Below are positions 25,901-38,827 of a stretch of 64,000 nucleotides of DNA, in pieces (positions within the stretch are counted from its first letter, which is position 1; each line of letters begins with the position of its first letter). The translations under genes and the position numbers were made by a program. Source of the DNA: Diphasiastrum complanatum (Eukaryota; Streptophyta; Lycopodiopsida; Lycopodiales; Lycopodiaceae); the NCBI GenBank assembly GCA_029204225.1, contig CM055095.1, positions 12,734,399-12,798,398 on the forward strand, written 5' to 3'. The notes under the pieces are model-generated. The model worked only from the letters and a program-made list of their open reading frames with translations. It did not search any database and was not told where the DNA came from.

Positions 25901-27081
25901 TAAAGGAAGAAGTTTATATGGTCCAACCACAAGGCTTTATGAAAAAGGGACAAGAACATAAGGTGTGCAAGCTACACAAAGAACTTTATGGCCTTAAGCA
26001 AGCGCCACGCGCATGGTATGGACGGACGCATTGACAATTACTTTCTTTCTCATGAGTTTGTAAGAACAAATTCAGATCCAAATCTCTATGTTCTTATAAA
26101 CGAAGACAACATTGCCTTGATTGTAATTTATGTTGATGATATTACTATCATAGGCAATGATGAGAATCTCATTCATTCTATCAAAGCCAACTTATGCAAG
26201 CAATTTGAGATGACATATTTAGATCTTATGCACTATTGCTTGGGTGTCAAAGTATGGCAAACTGATAGTGATATCAGGTTATGTCAAAACAAGTATGTGC
26301 ATAAGATATTAGAGAAATTTTGCATGACAGAGTGCAAACCTTCCATCACGCCTTGTGCGAAGTTGGTAAGAAATTATCTCGTATTGATGATAGTGCAAAT
26401 GTTGACGCTACTTTATTTCGTCAGTTAGTTGGGAGTTTGATATATCTTATGACTACATGTCCTAATATCTGCTATGTTGTAAGTTTGATTAGCCAATTCA
26501 TGGCATCACCCACTATGGATAATTGGAAAGTTGCAAAAAGGACTTTGAGGTATGTGAAAGGTACACCTAACCTTGGCATGGTCTACAAAAGACAAAGTGC
26601 TTTATCTAGATTGCAAGGTTATGTTGACGTTGATTGGGCAAGAAATGTAGATGATAGAAAGTCAACAACATGTTATGCCTTCAATTTTGGTAGCGGTCGT
26701 TTTTCATGGTCTAGCAAGAAGCAAGACACCGTTTCTCTTTCTTCTACAGAAGCTGAATATAAAGTGTTAAGTTCTGTCACTCAGGAAGCTATTTGGCCGC
26801 GTAAGTTGTTAGGTGAGATTGGCATGAAGCAGGTAAATCCTACTGTTATTTTTAGTGACAGCCAAAGTGGAATACAATTGGCTAAGAATCTTGTCTTTCA
26901 CGCGAGAACAAAACATATTGCGGTAAAATATCACTTTGTGCGTGAAAAGCTACAATATGAGGATATAAGTATTGCACATTGTTCTATGTTGTTGCAAGTT
27001 GCTGATATATTTACGAAAGCTTTAAGTAAAGAGAAGTTTGAAACTTTTAGAGCCAAACTTGGCTTAGATCTGGTTATGTAA
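22978..27081 (+). mobile_element. Nearly full-length Ty1/copia polyprotein, inactivated
   Basis: Domains occur in the copia order on the plus strand. Gag is at 22978-23730 (MKSILMEKDLWDII) with zinc knuckle CYYCHKPGHWAHEC. Protease is near 23850 (WFIDSGTTRHMT, with DSG present). Integrase is at about 24250-25200 (HIRLGQLNYGSL, CEGCIMGKHH, LIHSDLCGPM, SDRGGEY, HSNGVAERK). Reverse transcriptase is at 25640-26430 (KARLVVKGY-like KTRLVVKGYEQ, QMDVKSAFVNGDL, YVDDITIIG). RNase H is at 26440-27081 (STEAEYK, ADIFTKALS). In-frame stops occur at several places (near 24001, 24555, 24834, 25203 and 25635), with frameshifts in gag and RT. No matching 5' LTR was seen. The 3' end runs into the repeat at 27110-27362. 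Confidence 0.93.
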
Positions 27082-27109
27082 AATGCCTTTTCTTGTAATA
27101 CTATCATGG

Positions 27110-27362
27110 AGGTATGTTCCATGAATAGAGTAAACTTTAAAATAAAGAGAGACGTTGATCATTGAGGGAGAGAGTTAAAATAGCAATGATCGACTTATAC
27201 AGTGCTTTCTAATTTCGACGGCACCATGTGTGCTCAGTTCTAGAATTATCGGGCCGTCTTTCTTTTACGAGCCCTTTGAGTGCTTTTAAGTAACTTTATC
27301 TTTGTACTTGCTTATTAGTGTGAATATACAGTTTGTGGGAGAGCAATTCAGTTGTCTTGTCT
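27110..27362 (+). repeat. Copia 3'-end fragment (polypurine tract plus short LTR), copy 2
   Basis: It begins 29 bases after the RNase H stop of the copia element on its left and is about 92% identical to 18370-18622. The purine run TTGAGGGAGAGAG and the following TTAAAATAGC mark the probable polypurine tract and LTR start. It is therefore most likely the 3' LTR of that copia element. Confidence 0.65.
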
Positions 27363-27383
27363 TATTGCACTTGACGTTGTGCT

Positions 27384-27764
27384 GTGGTGATTGATTTGGT
27401 CAGATTTTTAAACTGTATTCTCAACTCATACAAGGACTTGAAAGGAATTCCTACTTCAGAAATCAAGCATACCATTCCCCTGATACATTATGCAGTGCCA
27501 AAAGTGACAAGATTTTATCGTTATAATCCGAATGTCACAGATCTTATCAAGAAGGAGTTACAAAGGTTACTAGAAACATATTTCATTTATGAAATTGAGC
27601 ACACCGAGTGGGTTTCACCAATTGTTGTCATTCCTAAGAAAAATGGAAAGATGAGAATTTGTATAAATCTAAAGGCTTTGAATAAAGTGACGTGCAAAGA
27701 TCACTTTTCGTTACCTCATACCATTACATTGGTTGGTGCACCAGCTTGCACAACAAACAGATGA
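27384..27764 (+). mobile_element. Ty3/gypsy reverse transcriptase N-terminal fragment
   Basis: The frame reads EIKHTIPLIHYAVP, then TEWVSPIVVIPKKNGKMRIC and INLKALNKVTCKDHFSLPH, the opening of a gypsy RT domain (SPWASPVVLVKKKDG and DYRALNKVT motifs). It stops being RT-like after SLPH, before the palm aspartates. The remainder of a similar RT resumes at about 28590, so the two may be one element with an 800-bp replacement between them. Confidence 0.8.
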
Positions 27765-28589
27765 GCTCAGGACGGCAAAGCAGAACCTATAGCTTAAAGG
27801 TGCGGAGTTGTTGACAACTTTGGAGGAATTACAAAGTGAAAGGGCCAAGACATTGGAGGAGCAAAATCAGTTTTTAAATCAGCTCCAGTCCCTTCAAGAG
27901 GTGCACCGAGCACCGATTAGATCTCCTAACCCATGAAAATAAGAGACTAACTGATGCAATGACGACAGTTAAGCAACCAATAAGGCTAGAGGATATCAAT
28001 GTACCAGTTCCATCTTCAGGAGCGACAATAAAAATGGAGAAGTATGTCTCCCTGATCCAAAAACACGAAGCCTGAAGAGTAACCAATAGATTTCAGAAGA
28101 AGAAAATAATAGGAAGTTATCAGCACTCTAGAAAGCGTCAGCAAGATCCAAGAGGAACTTCACTTGTCAAAGCAACAAATGGACCTCATTTGGAATACGC
28201 CATGTAAACTTGACTCATGCATATCAATGCAGAAGAAAGATGACCATAACGATGATGCCGGAGCACCTGAGCAAAGCTGATCCATCAACCAACGAGGTGC
28301 TGGTCTTGGCATGCCATATCAAGGGTCCACTACTGGCTCTCTCCACAAATCTGTCATGGACTCGTCCACCCACACTCAGTTGCCTCACTCGTCTTTTTAT
28401 TTTTCTGATCCATTTTCATCTTACCAACCATCATTTTTTCTATTTCTGAATCAACCACCTCCGCATTCATTTCTAACACCATACCCACCACATCCTCTCT
28501 AATATCTGATGACCAATTCTTTAAAGCAATTCGTTTTGCCAACAACTCAACTAAAGAATAATCAGACCTGGAGCATAAGATTCCCGAAC
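27765..28589. other. Non-RT segment splitting a gypsy element
   Basis: This stretch occupies the place where the RT palm (YVDD box) should be. One frame near 27800-27900 reads as a short acidic coiled-coil (LTTLEELQSERAKTLEEQNQ), which may be gag-derived. Other frames are closed. Its source is unknown. Confidence 0.4.
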
Positions 28590-29590
28590 GTGGAGTAGAA
28601 ATAGAGGCCGATCATATCCAGAGGATTATTGAATGGCCAATTCTTACTACAACTAGGGAAATCAAGTCATTCTTGGATTTCATGGGATTTTTCCGTCGGC
28701 ATAAATCCCAATTTGCTAGGATGGCATTTCTCCTCACTCAAGTTTTGAAAGGCTTTAAGAAACTTAGCCGGAGGGCTAAGAGTCCACTAGTGGTGTGGAC
28801 GGAGGATATGAATAATAGTTTTGAGTTGCTTAAGAAATGTGTGACAACAACATCAATCTTGATCATTGGCGATCCTAAGGAACCATTTGTAGTTAGGACC
28901 GATGCCGTTGATTATGCAATTGGAGCCGTCTTGATGCAGGATGGACATCTTGTTGCTTTTGAAAGTAAGAAACTCAATCCGGCTCAATCTAGGTATTGTA
29001 CCTATAAAAAGGACCTTTATGCTGTTATTCATGCCTTGAAAATTTGGTGACATTATTTGTATGGAGCCAAATTTGAGGTTTTAAATGATCACGAAACACT
29101 CTGTTATTTTTGTGATGCTACAAATTTAAAAGGGACACAAGCTAGATGGGTTGTGCTAATGCAAGTATTCGACTTCTCAATACAATATTGTAAAGGAAGT
29201 CAAAATACTCTAGCGGATGCTTTGAGTCATTTATCGGTTATCAATCAGCTGAGCTTTACTGATATACAACTGAGACTATTTCAATCTTTGGGGTCAATTC
29301 GGATAAGCAGGATTTCTCGAATCAGAGAAAGACTAAAATAGATTTTCCTATATAGAATGGATCTTGTTTTGTAAGAGCAAGGTATGTGTACCGGAGAATG
29401 ACATAGTTAGGGCCCAAATCTTGCATGAGTGTCATGATAGTCCGTGCGCAAGACATCCGAGTATACAAAGAAAACTTGACTTAGTTAGGTGGCACTTTTG
29501 CTGGCCTAAGATGAAAAGTCAAGTAGAGCCTTGTGTACTTAGATGTACCAAGTGTCAATTTAATGAAGATGAAAGGCTAAAAGTGTAGCG
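28590..29590 (+). mobile_element. Ty3/gypsy RT thumb, RNase H and integrase zinc domain
   Basis: Plus-strand frames read IQRIIEWPILTTTREIKSFL (the RT-RNase H connection), RTDAVDYAIGAVLMQDG (the RNase H opening, normally DASDxAIGAVLxQ), SRYCTYKKDLYAVIHAL, NDHETLCYFCD and GSQNTLADALSHL. Then H-x3/4-H-type integrase zinc residues follow: HECHDSPCARHPSIQRKL and CVLRCTKCQ. Stops at about 29048 and 29338 and truncation after the zinc domain show it is dead. Confidence 0.88.
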
Positions 29591-30440
29591 GATAGTTCTT
29601 ATCCACCTTCAACCATTTGGAATTGCCACTATGATACCACCTAAGGAGCTCTCTTGCTTATTTAAGAGACTCTCCCTTTGTAGAAGGGAGATTTTTGTGT
29701 AATGCATCTACTCCATGTCCTAATGAGAATAGCCTCCACGAGTTTGGTGCATCCTTTGAGCTCCTTGATCATTTTTGTTTTCTGAAGTGATGCATTTATG
29801 ATTTCCTTGTGTGTGGTTGTGGATTAAGTGTAGTTATGGATTAATTGTGGAATAGAGTAGTGTGGATTAAATTTCTTGCTTTTGTGGATTAAAGTAGGAA
29901 TCAACATTGAGGTAAACCATTTAGGCTGGGATTGTGATGTAGTTCTTGTAGATCCTTTGACATCCTAGTTTTTTATGTTCTTGGATGTCCAAGAATCAAA
30001 AAATGTGTGTTTCTTGATTCTTAGACCTTCAAAATGATGTCTAATTAGTTTTCTTGTTTCTTGTATACTTGTGGTTTGATGTGTGTAGTTTAGTTTTCAA
30101 ATTGCATTGATCTATTCATTTCGATTTTGCAACATTTAGAAGTAGAAAACCATTTGATGTTCAACTGAGCAATATGCAGATAATTCGTTGAACATATTGA
30201 CTTGCATGTTTGGTTGTTGATGCATGTGAGTATAGTTCAAGAGAGACCTTCCTGAGTGTCCTCTTACAGGCAGGACAAACTAGAATGATTTTAGTCATTT
30301 CTACCTGATCTGGGCATGCCACTACCTTGAATACTGTGCCATTTGGATACACACAACTCACAATACTCTGATTAATGTACCTTAACATACTTTACATCCA
30401 GAGTGTGTAAAAAAAAAAAACCCAACCACACAGCACCAAG
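29591..30440. other. Unassigned sequence
   Basis: No retroelement motif continues here. A minus-strand frame (30161-30388) has two CxxC pairs far apart but matches nothing I recognise. An A12 run lies at about 30410-30421. Confidence 0.3.
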
Positions 30441-30460
30441 ATACTCTAGACCTTCCACAT

Positions 30461-31280
30461 GGATCGTCATTACGATCTCAATTCCATAGAGGACTATCCA
30501 CCCGAGATGGTATCTCCTTTCATAGAGCAAGCCAGATACAATCAATACTCTCGCATGAAATCACAAGTCCATGAGCCATCCACAAACCCTTTCGAGAGAT
30601 GGGAGCCAACAAGGGCTGAAATTGCCTATGATTGACCATAATTTCATGCTGCTGAGTCTTCTCACGCAATAGCTCACTTTAATGGAGCTTTTGCCAACGA
30701 AGCTCCTTGTATTGAAAAACGCACACCCAAGTTAGACCTTCCTAAGTACGACAGAAATATAGACCCTCAGAGATTCTCCAAGTCTTTGAGAATGCCTACG
30801 ATGTCTATGGTGAGACATCTCCCGAAGCCATGGTCCAACTTTTCTCGATGACCATGATCGATCGCGCACGTGAATGGTTCTTCAACCTGGATCGTGAAGA
30901 TAAACGTAATTGGTCACTCTTGAAAGAGTCCTTCATCAAGTGATTCAAACCATTTTGTTTGATAGAGAGTCCCTTTGTCAAACTAAGTCATATCAAAATG
31001 ACAAAGGATGAAAAAGTACGTGACTATATCGAACGATTTAAACGCTAAAAAAGTCAGGTACAAGAATAACCCAAGGAATCAATGCTCATCATCTGGTTTC
31101 TAGTCAGACTTCCCAGATGGATGAGACGTGATCTCAGATCTAGCGATGAATACACATATTTAAAACAAGCCATGTCTGACGCCATCCGAGAAGAGGACAA
31201 AGGATCAGATGTTGATGAACCTAGAGAACAGAGAGCACATTGTGTTGTCCATGAATCTAAACGACTCCGATAGCGTTCCA
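30461..31280 (+). mobile_element. Retrotransposon gag remnant (gypsy type)
   Basis: Across three frames the order is KLDLPKYDRNIDPQRF, then YGETSPEAMVQLFSMTM and DRAREWFFNLDREDKRNW, then SLLKESFIK, and KDEKVRDYIERFKR. This is the Retrotrans_gag pattern (fold centre A-x-x-W-F, then F-x-x-F followed by a multi-helix end). Frames shift and stops interrupt it. No zinc knuckle or protease was found to the right, where sequence becomes microsatellite-rich. Confidence 0.65.
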
Positions 31281-31737
31281 ATCATGCCGAAAGGACACTA
31301 TACAAGATCAACATAGATAACCAATTGGGGACAAGCACTGGCCACCGTGGACTGTGCCGATTCCAATAGATGCCGCATAGAAACCATCGCGGAAGGCACA
31401 TTTCTACGGACATAGAGACATGTCGAAAATAGGATGGATAAATTGTAGTGGAAACTCCTACTTCCAATGCATGACTACGCCTATCAAACATTGAACAAAG
31501 CAATAGTGATGGAAATCACGTCCAATCTTTAGCAACTAACTTTGAAATCGCTAGATACTAAGTGATTACGTAGCCAAATCCAAGTAAACAATTGTATCAA
31601 GAGTTGTGTGGTAAAAAAGGGTGTGCAAGAAGTGCTTATTACATGGTCCCTTAGTTGAAAAAAACTGGCACATTTTTAGAAAGCAAAAAACTCGATCATG
31701 TAGAGGTGAAGTAGAATGGCATATGCATCAGATGAAC

Positions 31738-31938
<201 letters not shown>

Positions 31939-32028
31939 TTAATTAATTGATTGAAGAGGACATGGAAAGCATGTGTGTTGTAGAAAGAGAATTTAGAATG
32001 AATGATTAAGTGACTAAATAGATAGCAT

Positions 32029-32158
<130 letters not shown>

Positions 32159-32159
32159 G

Positions 32160-35100
32160 AAAGCATACACATAGTTCCTCTTGCTTAAGCAAGACCAAAC
32201 CCTTAGAAACTTTTATTTAGAAGCCTACAACGTGAAGTATAGCTGAAAAGTAAAGTACAATACAAAAAGCACCATAAAGCAAGACTTATTTCAAGACATC
32301 TAGCTGGTATCTGCCACCATCCCACAACACAAACCATGCAAGTTAGTATGTGAGGAAGACAAGTGTAACGTTGAATGTCAGTTGTTATCCATGTACAAAA
32401 TAAGCTTTGCTACTTAATAACTTGATTAGAAAAAAAATTCATAGTTCGATCTTCCCAATCAAGTGTGAGTTTTAGCGATAGGCTAGGTCATTTAACCGTA
32501 TCAAGGCAAAAGCCATAATGATCAGTGTTTGCGGCGTTAGTCCATTCAATCAATTTTAAATCATCATAACGCGTGCTACAAAAATGAACCGTACCTATGA
32601 AATGCCTAGATGAGCAAGGACACGTGCACAAAGGTATGGGCGCAAATCCATGTCATACTAACCCTTGGACCTGTATAACAAGTCGTGTACTTGTATCGAG
32701 ACCCCTGAGCATAGCCATGCTTTCCAAAGGTGCTCAAGCTCAAATCTTATTTCCGTTAAACTTGAAAGGGCAAATATGATGGACTGATTGTGACTCAGGT
32801 GAAGGTTCCTCTAAGAGAATTGATATTCTTGTAGAAAGGTGTTAAACTTTCTACAAAAGGTTACCAGCAACTAGTGGAACAATCACTTTAACCTTCTTTT
32901 TTTGGAATCAACCTTCGTCGACCTGGCTATAGATAGATTTGGGTCAGATCTAGGTGCAGTAGACCAGGCGAAGGTTGGTTTTCTATTTTTTTTTTTTGTG
33001 GTTTTTATGGAAATCGACTGGGAAGTAACCTTCGCCCTTCAAATTGTAGATTCACTACATCATGGCTACAAACTATTCACAAGGATTGTGATTGTTCCAT
33101 TTGTTAGGGATGCTATTTGACAATGGGCAATAAATCGATTTAGATGGCTCATGGGGACCTCAAAAAGTTATAAAGGGGCAGGCTAGTGCAGTGCACCTCC
33201 TCCTCTCACTTTTTTGTGCATTGCTCTCTCTCTCTCTCATGAACTCTCTCTCATGAACTCTACTATATTTATACTATTTACCTGTTGTTTTTCAGAACGT
33301 CAGAAAAAGACTTTTTCCTTATGTTACTCTACCAACAAAAATGCTTTATTGTGCTTAACTTAGAAACATGGCCCAAAATAAAAAAGTTAAAAAAAAAAAA
33401 ACTACTAAGTCTTTTGGTGGGAAACTTGGTTCTAAACGAACGACTATGATCAGTGCACATGATAGAGATTCAATCTAATGGTGAGCATCTTCTAATGTTG
33501 GTTGCACCAAAGAGTGCTGGGTTTTCTATAAAAGGGAAGAGTACTACAACTGTAAGTCTCACTCTCCTACTCTCTCTTGCTTTTGCTCTCTTGGTTGGCT
33601 TCTCTACTATTGCCATCTTTGCTTGGAGAAGAGGATACCTGTGTAAGCTTTGTGGAAGACTATTCGAGTGAAGTTTGTTGCAAGCTAAAAGGTAAGAAAG
33701 CTTTGGTTTGCTTGAGTGAATGACTGTTTGCATCGAAGGAGCATCATTGATTTCATTTGCTAGAATGTGAATGAACTCACAATGGTTTGATAATCATAGA
33801 TACTACGTTCTTGCTGCCGATATACACATTTTCTAAGCAAGTATATGCGGATGATATCTCAAAAGCGATAGTGAACAATACTAATAGGTATGGCATCCAC
33901 CTCTTCACTTTTTGAGAGGTTTCTGATAGCGAACAAGCACCAGAACTTTATGTTGACAGGTTCATACTTTTATGCTACCTCTTTGAGGAGATGATAGAGG
34001 CCGCTGGCCAACGCACTATGAATGGACCAATACTTGCGCTTTCTATGATAGCTTTGTGAGGAGTGAAGCTCTGTAGTAAATCGCTGTAATTGGCCGCATT
34101 CAAATATGCGAGGGACATGTTCCATTTACCATTTGATTTGATAAATATCACTGTAGTTTACAATCTAAAATGCAGTGGACCTACTCCACGCATTTTCATG
34201 GTTTTGTTTGCATGATATATAACTTTATACTCTTACGTAATCATCGTTACTATAACACAAGATGTATGTGCTAAGATATATGAAAAATGAGCACATTTTT
34301 TGCTGGTGTTGAGAACTTGCTTACATGTAAAGCATGAATGGTTGTTAGTGTTGATAACTACTATGATTTGAAGGAATGAGAAATGTATATACCTTACCAC
34401 TTTCTACATTCAAGTAGGAGTTGGTTTTGAAGTTTGTTACTATAGCATCTCTTGGCACACACATTATGGCTAACGATTCTATTTTACGTATGTTTGAGTT
34501 AAGCACTGTTGCAAGATAACGATGTCATATAATAAAGGCTACACTACCATTAATTCGTCACTCTCGATGTTGATTCAATAGTACGAAAACAGGATTTTGC
34601 TCGGAATTTTGGAAGATGGGTAGCTCACAAGAAATCACCTCATCGCGCATTCAGGTATGAAGTTCTATAATGCTATTTGAAAAGGTAGCATTGCTCCATA
34701 CTACCATGATGTTCTTTAAGACGGTTGGAACGACACGTTTTATGTAAAAATCAGCCGAAAAAGTAATTATTTTTCATTTTGTAAATCTTCATAATTACGT
34801 TTTCATCCTTGGAAAGGTTTTTTGTTTAATTTGTGAAAGTGCTGCCTACATAAGTAAGCCATGGATGTTTTCAGAGGAGGATTTTGATGGGCTTGAACGA
34901 CATGGGATTTGCCCAAGCCTGCAAGTGCCCGGATTTCCTAACAAGTTACATGAGAAGTATGTGGAGCTAGCATGTCACGGATCTGTCCTAGTACCCGATA
35001 CAATGTTCAAAATCATGTCTCCTTGTATTTGTGCATGGATAAATAGCTTCTTACATGTTTTTACTACTTTATTAGCTGAATACATTCTCTTTGCTCTTGC

Positions 35101-35470
35101 ACTGATTAGTATGGCATCTGCCCTGATACGGTGTCGATTCAAGGGCATAATGTATTGCTATTTATAAGCTGAATGTTTGGGAAGATTGGACGAACGTTTT
35201 GTCATTGCATTCAAGCTGATAAAGTAGTGAATCTTGTTTCGGACATGGATAACAACTGATGCTCAGCTATGACACCTGTCTTCCTCACTTAACTAACTCA
35301 TGCGGCTGTGTTTTGTGAGATGGTGGCATGTAACAGCTGGGTGTCCTAAAACTTGCTTCACTTTTTGTTACTGTGTATTGTAAGACTTTATACAACTTTA
35401 TTTTAACATGTTATGCTATAAATTGAAGGGTTCAAAGGGTTTGGTCTTGACTTGTGAAGAGGGACTATGT
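32160..35470. other. Unassigned sequence; possible small exons not proven
   Basis: No family could be recognised. Bases 32893-32990 contain an imperfect inverted pair (AATCAACCTTCGTCGACCTGG and CCAGGCGAAGGTTGG). A TATA-like CTATAAAAG lies at about 33523. A start codon at 34615 begins a 13-codon frame ending at a good donor (CAG/GTATGA, 34653-34654). A frame opening near 34878 after a TTTTCAG acceptor could follow it, but the joined product matches nothing I know. Confidence 0.3.
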
Positions 35471-35474
35471 GATG

Positions 35475-36600
<1,126 letters not shown>

Positions 36601-36618
36601 TAATTTTATTCTAACTCT

Positions 36619-37960
36619 CTCTCTAAAAGTAGAATCTACTTTTCATACACTCATATACATAGCATCAAAGTTAACAAACTTTATGTAAAGTTTTGATCTA
36701 AACTTATCAAATTTTTTTCTAATGAGTGGCTCAGTGAAAATGTCATATAATTGCTCATCTGTACTACAATAAACAATTTTTTTTTTACTCAGCAGCCTCT
36801 CACGTATAAAGTGATAGTGAATCTCGATGTGTTTGGTTTTCGCATGAAACACCGGATTCTTCGCCAACTGAATGCCACTCTAATTGTCGCTATGTATAAT
36901 TGTAGGTTTTTCCTACTTCATGTACACTAAGCCATAATCAAAATTGCCTTTGACATATCACAAAATGTGTTTGGTTGCCTTTCAATGCGTTTCCATAAAC
37001 TGACTTACAATACCAACAACATAGCATATATCTGGTCTAGTCGTGGTAAGGTAAATCAAGCTATCTACTAATTGTCTATACAACGTAACATCAAATGACT
37101 ATGACTCATCAAGGTTAGAAAGCTTTTTACTTGGTTCAATGGGAGTGTTCACTGGCTTGCAATCTTGTAGCCTAAACGTGTGCATCAACTCTCTGACATA
37201 CTTGACTCGTGTTAGTTCTATCTCATGTACTTTTTGCACATCTCCACTCCAAGACAATAATGCATCAGAATGAGATCCGTTATCTTGAATTGATTCATGA
37301 ATCCTTCTTGATTATATCGATCATCTCTTGATTATTTCTCATAATAATTGGATTGTCAACATAGAGAGCAACCAAAGCAATCATATCATAAGACATTAAG
37401 ATTTAAATCAAAGTGTGTTCTTACCATCTCCTTTGAATGAAAGTAGGCATGAATCATGCTATACCACGCACGTGGTGCCTATTTAAGACCATAAAGAGCT
37501 TTCTTCAAGCGGCACACATTATGCTCTTGTCCTTTCATCACAAAGCCTTCGGGTTGTTCCATGAACACCTCTTCTTCCAACTCCCCATTCAGAAAAGCAG
37601 ATTTCACATCCATCTGATGTAAAGGCCAACTAAAAAGTGAAGTTAAAGCAACAAGTAGACGTAGAGTATTCCACTTACATATTGGTGCAAAGGGCTCCTC
37701 ATAGTTGATGCCTTTACTTTGCGCATCACCAATCTTTTACCAATTGGCGGTTCCACCAAGTCCCATGTGCCATACTTAGCAATTGACTCCATTTTTTCTT
37801 CCATGGTTTTGACCCAAATGTCATCATCCTTCACTTCATCATAAGTCGAAAGTTTTTTTGCTTTGAATGATGCTTGATAAGAGAGCATACTTTGCATCTT
37901 CTCTCTCTTTGATCTTCTTAGTTCTCTCTAGATGGATGATTCAGGAAAGTCATCCATGTC
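36619..37960 (-). mobile_element. Ty1/copia RT to RNase H, antisense and decayed
   Basis: Reading from 37900 downwards: DDDIWVKTMEEKMESIAKYG, TWDLVEPPIGKR (start of copia RT), then an M-x-V-K-x-A-F-type remnant near 37600, a KALYGLKQAPRAW-type remnant near 37480 and YVDN (for YVDD) near 37350. At the end, MAKNPVFHAKTKHIEIHYHF and YDIFTEPLIRKKFDKFRSKL close the RNase H at 36643. Many stops and frameshifts. A minus-strand purine run at about 36619-36632 is the likely polypurine tract. Confidence 0.85.
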
Positions 37961-38796
37961 GTGACACTCCATCAATCTCTCAAACCACTTGGAGAGCTTC
38001 CTATCAGGTGATCGGCTTCTTGGTGAAACGTATCTCATGATACATCTTTCTACTTGTGTTTGTCACCGGCAACTTCAATCCTTTTAACATTTACAACAAC
38101 ATAAGTAGTTTGCTAAAATCAACAAATGGGTATCTTTTTTTTTTTTTTTAAGGCAAGCATGTTAAAAGGAAAAAAGTCGTGTTGCATTGACAAATTTGGA
38201 CAAAGACAAAATTAGTTAGTTGGACCATTACAAAAGCATCATTTCAATGCTCAATTGTTCCCACTCATATATTACCATGTATACTACCTCAATATAAGAA
38301 GATGAATAGCCTCTTTAGATGGGATACATGAACTTGTCCTTCTAAGCCAATGTGTTTTTTTCTCTCACCCTCCAAGCTCTATGCTAGTTGTTTCCTTTAA
38401 GTATTTTATCCATATATTTTGGAGTGCTCACTCTCATTAGGTTTCCAATTCCAAGCAGTGGTGCCAGGTTATTCGCTGCAAACAAGAAGCATAATATAGT
38501 GGGTTTCTTCTAACATTTGCTTATGGGTCTTTTGCAGAAACCACGTGTCACGTAGTAAACCCCACGTCACCGGTGAGAGTCGACTCATACATACTATATT
38601 ACCTGTAATATGGGCAAGGCCAGTATTGTATAAGTAACAATAGCGAAGCGTGTATGCTTCTTTCGGGGATGGCGTGCGATAGGGGCGTGCTGCGCTGCTG
38701 CACAAGGCCTTATCGGATACTACTTTCCCCCTCTCCTCCTCCTGCTCTTGCTACTGCTCCTGCTCCTGCTCCTGCTGTTTAGATATATATGTGTAC

Positions 38797-38827
<31 letters not shown>

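Noticed and set aside
30161-30388. Minus-strand frame with CPDQ and CPAC pairs
   Set aside because: The cysteines are not in a known zinc-binding spacing and no neighbouring exon supports it.
33453-33733. Short hydrophobic plus-strand frame and its shadow
   Set aside because: One predicted membrane segment only, next to CT-rich sequence and a TATA-like word; no relatives recognised and no intron signals that extend it.
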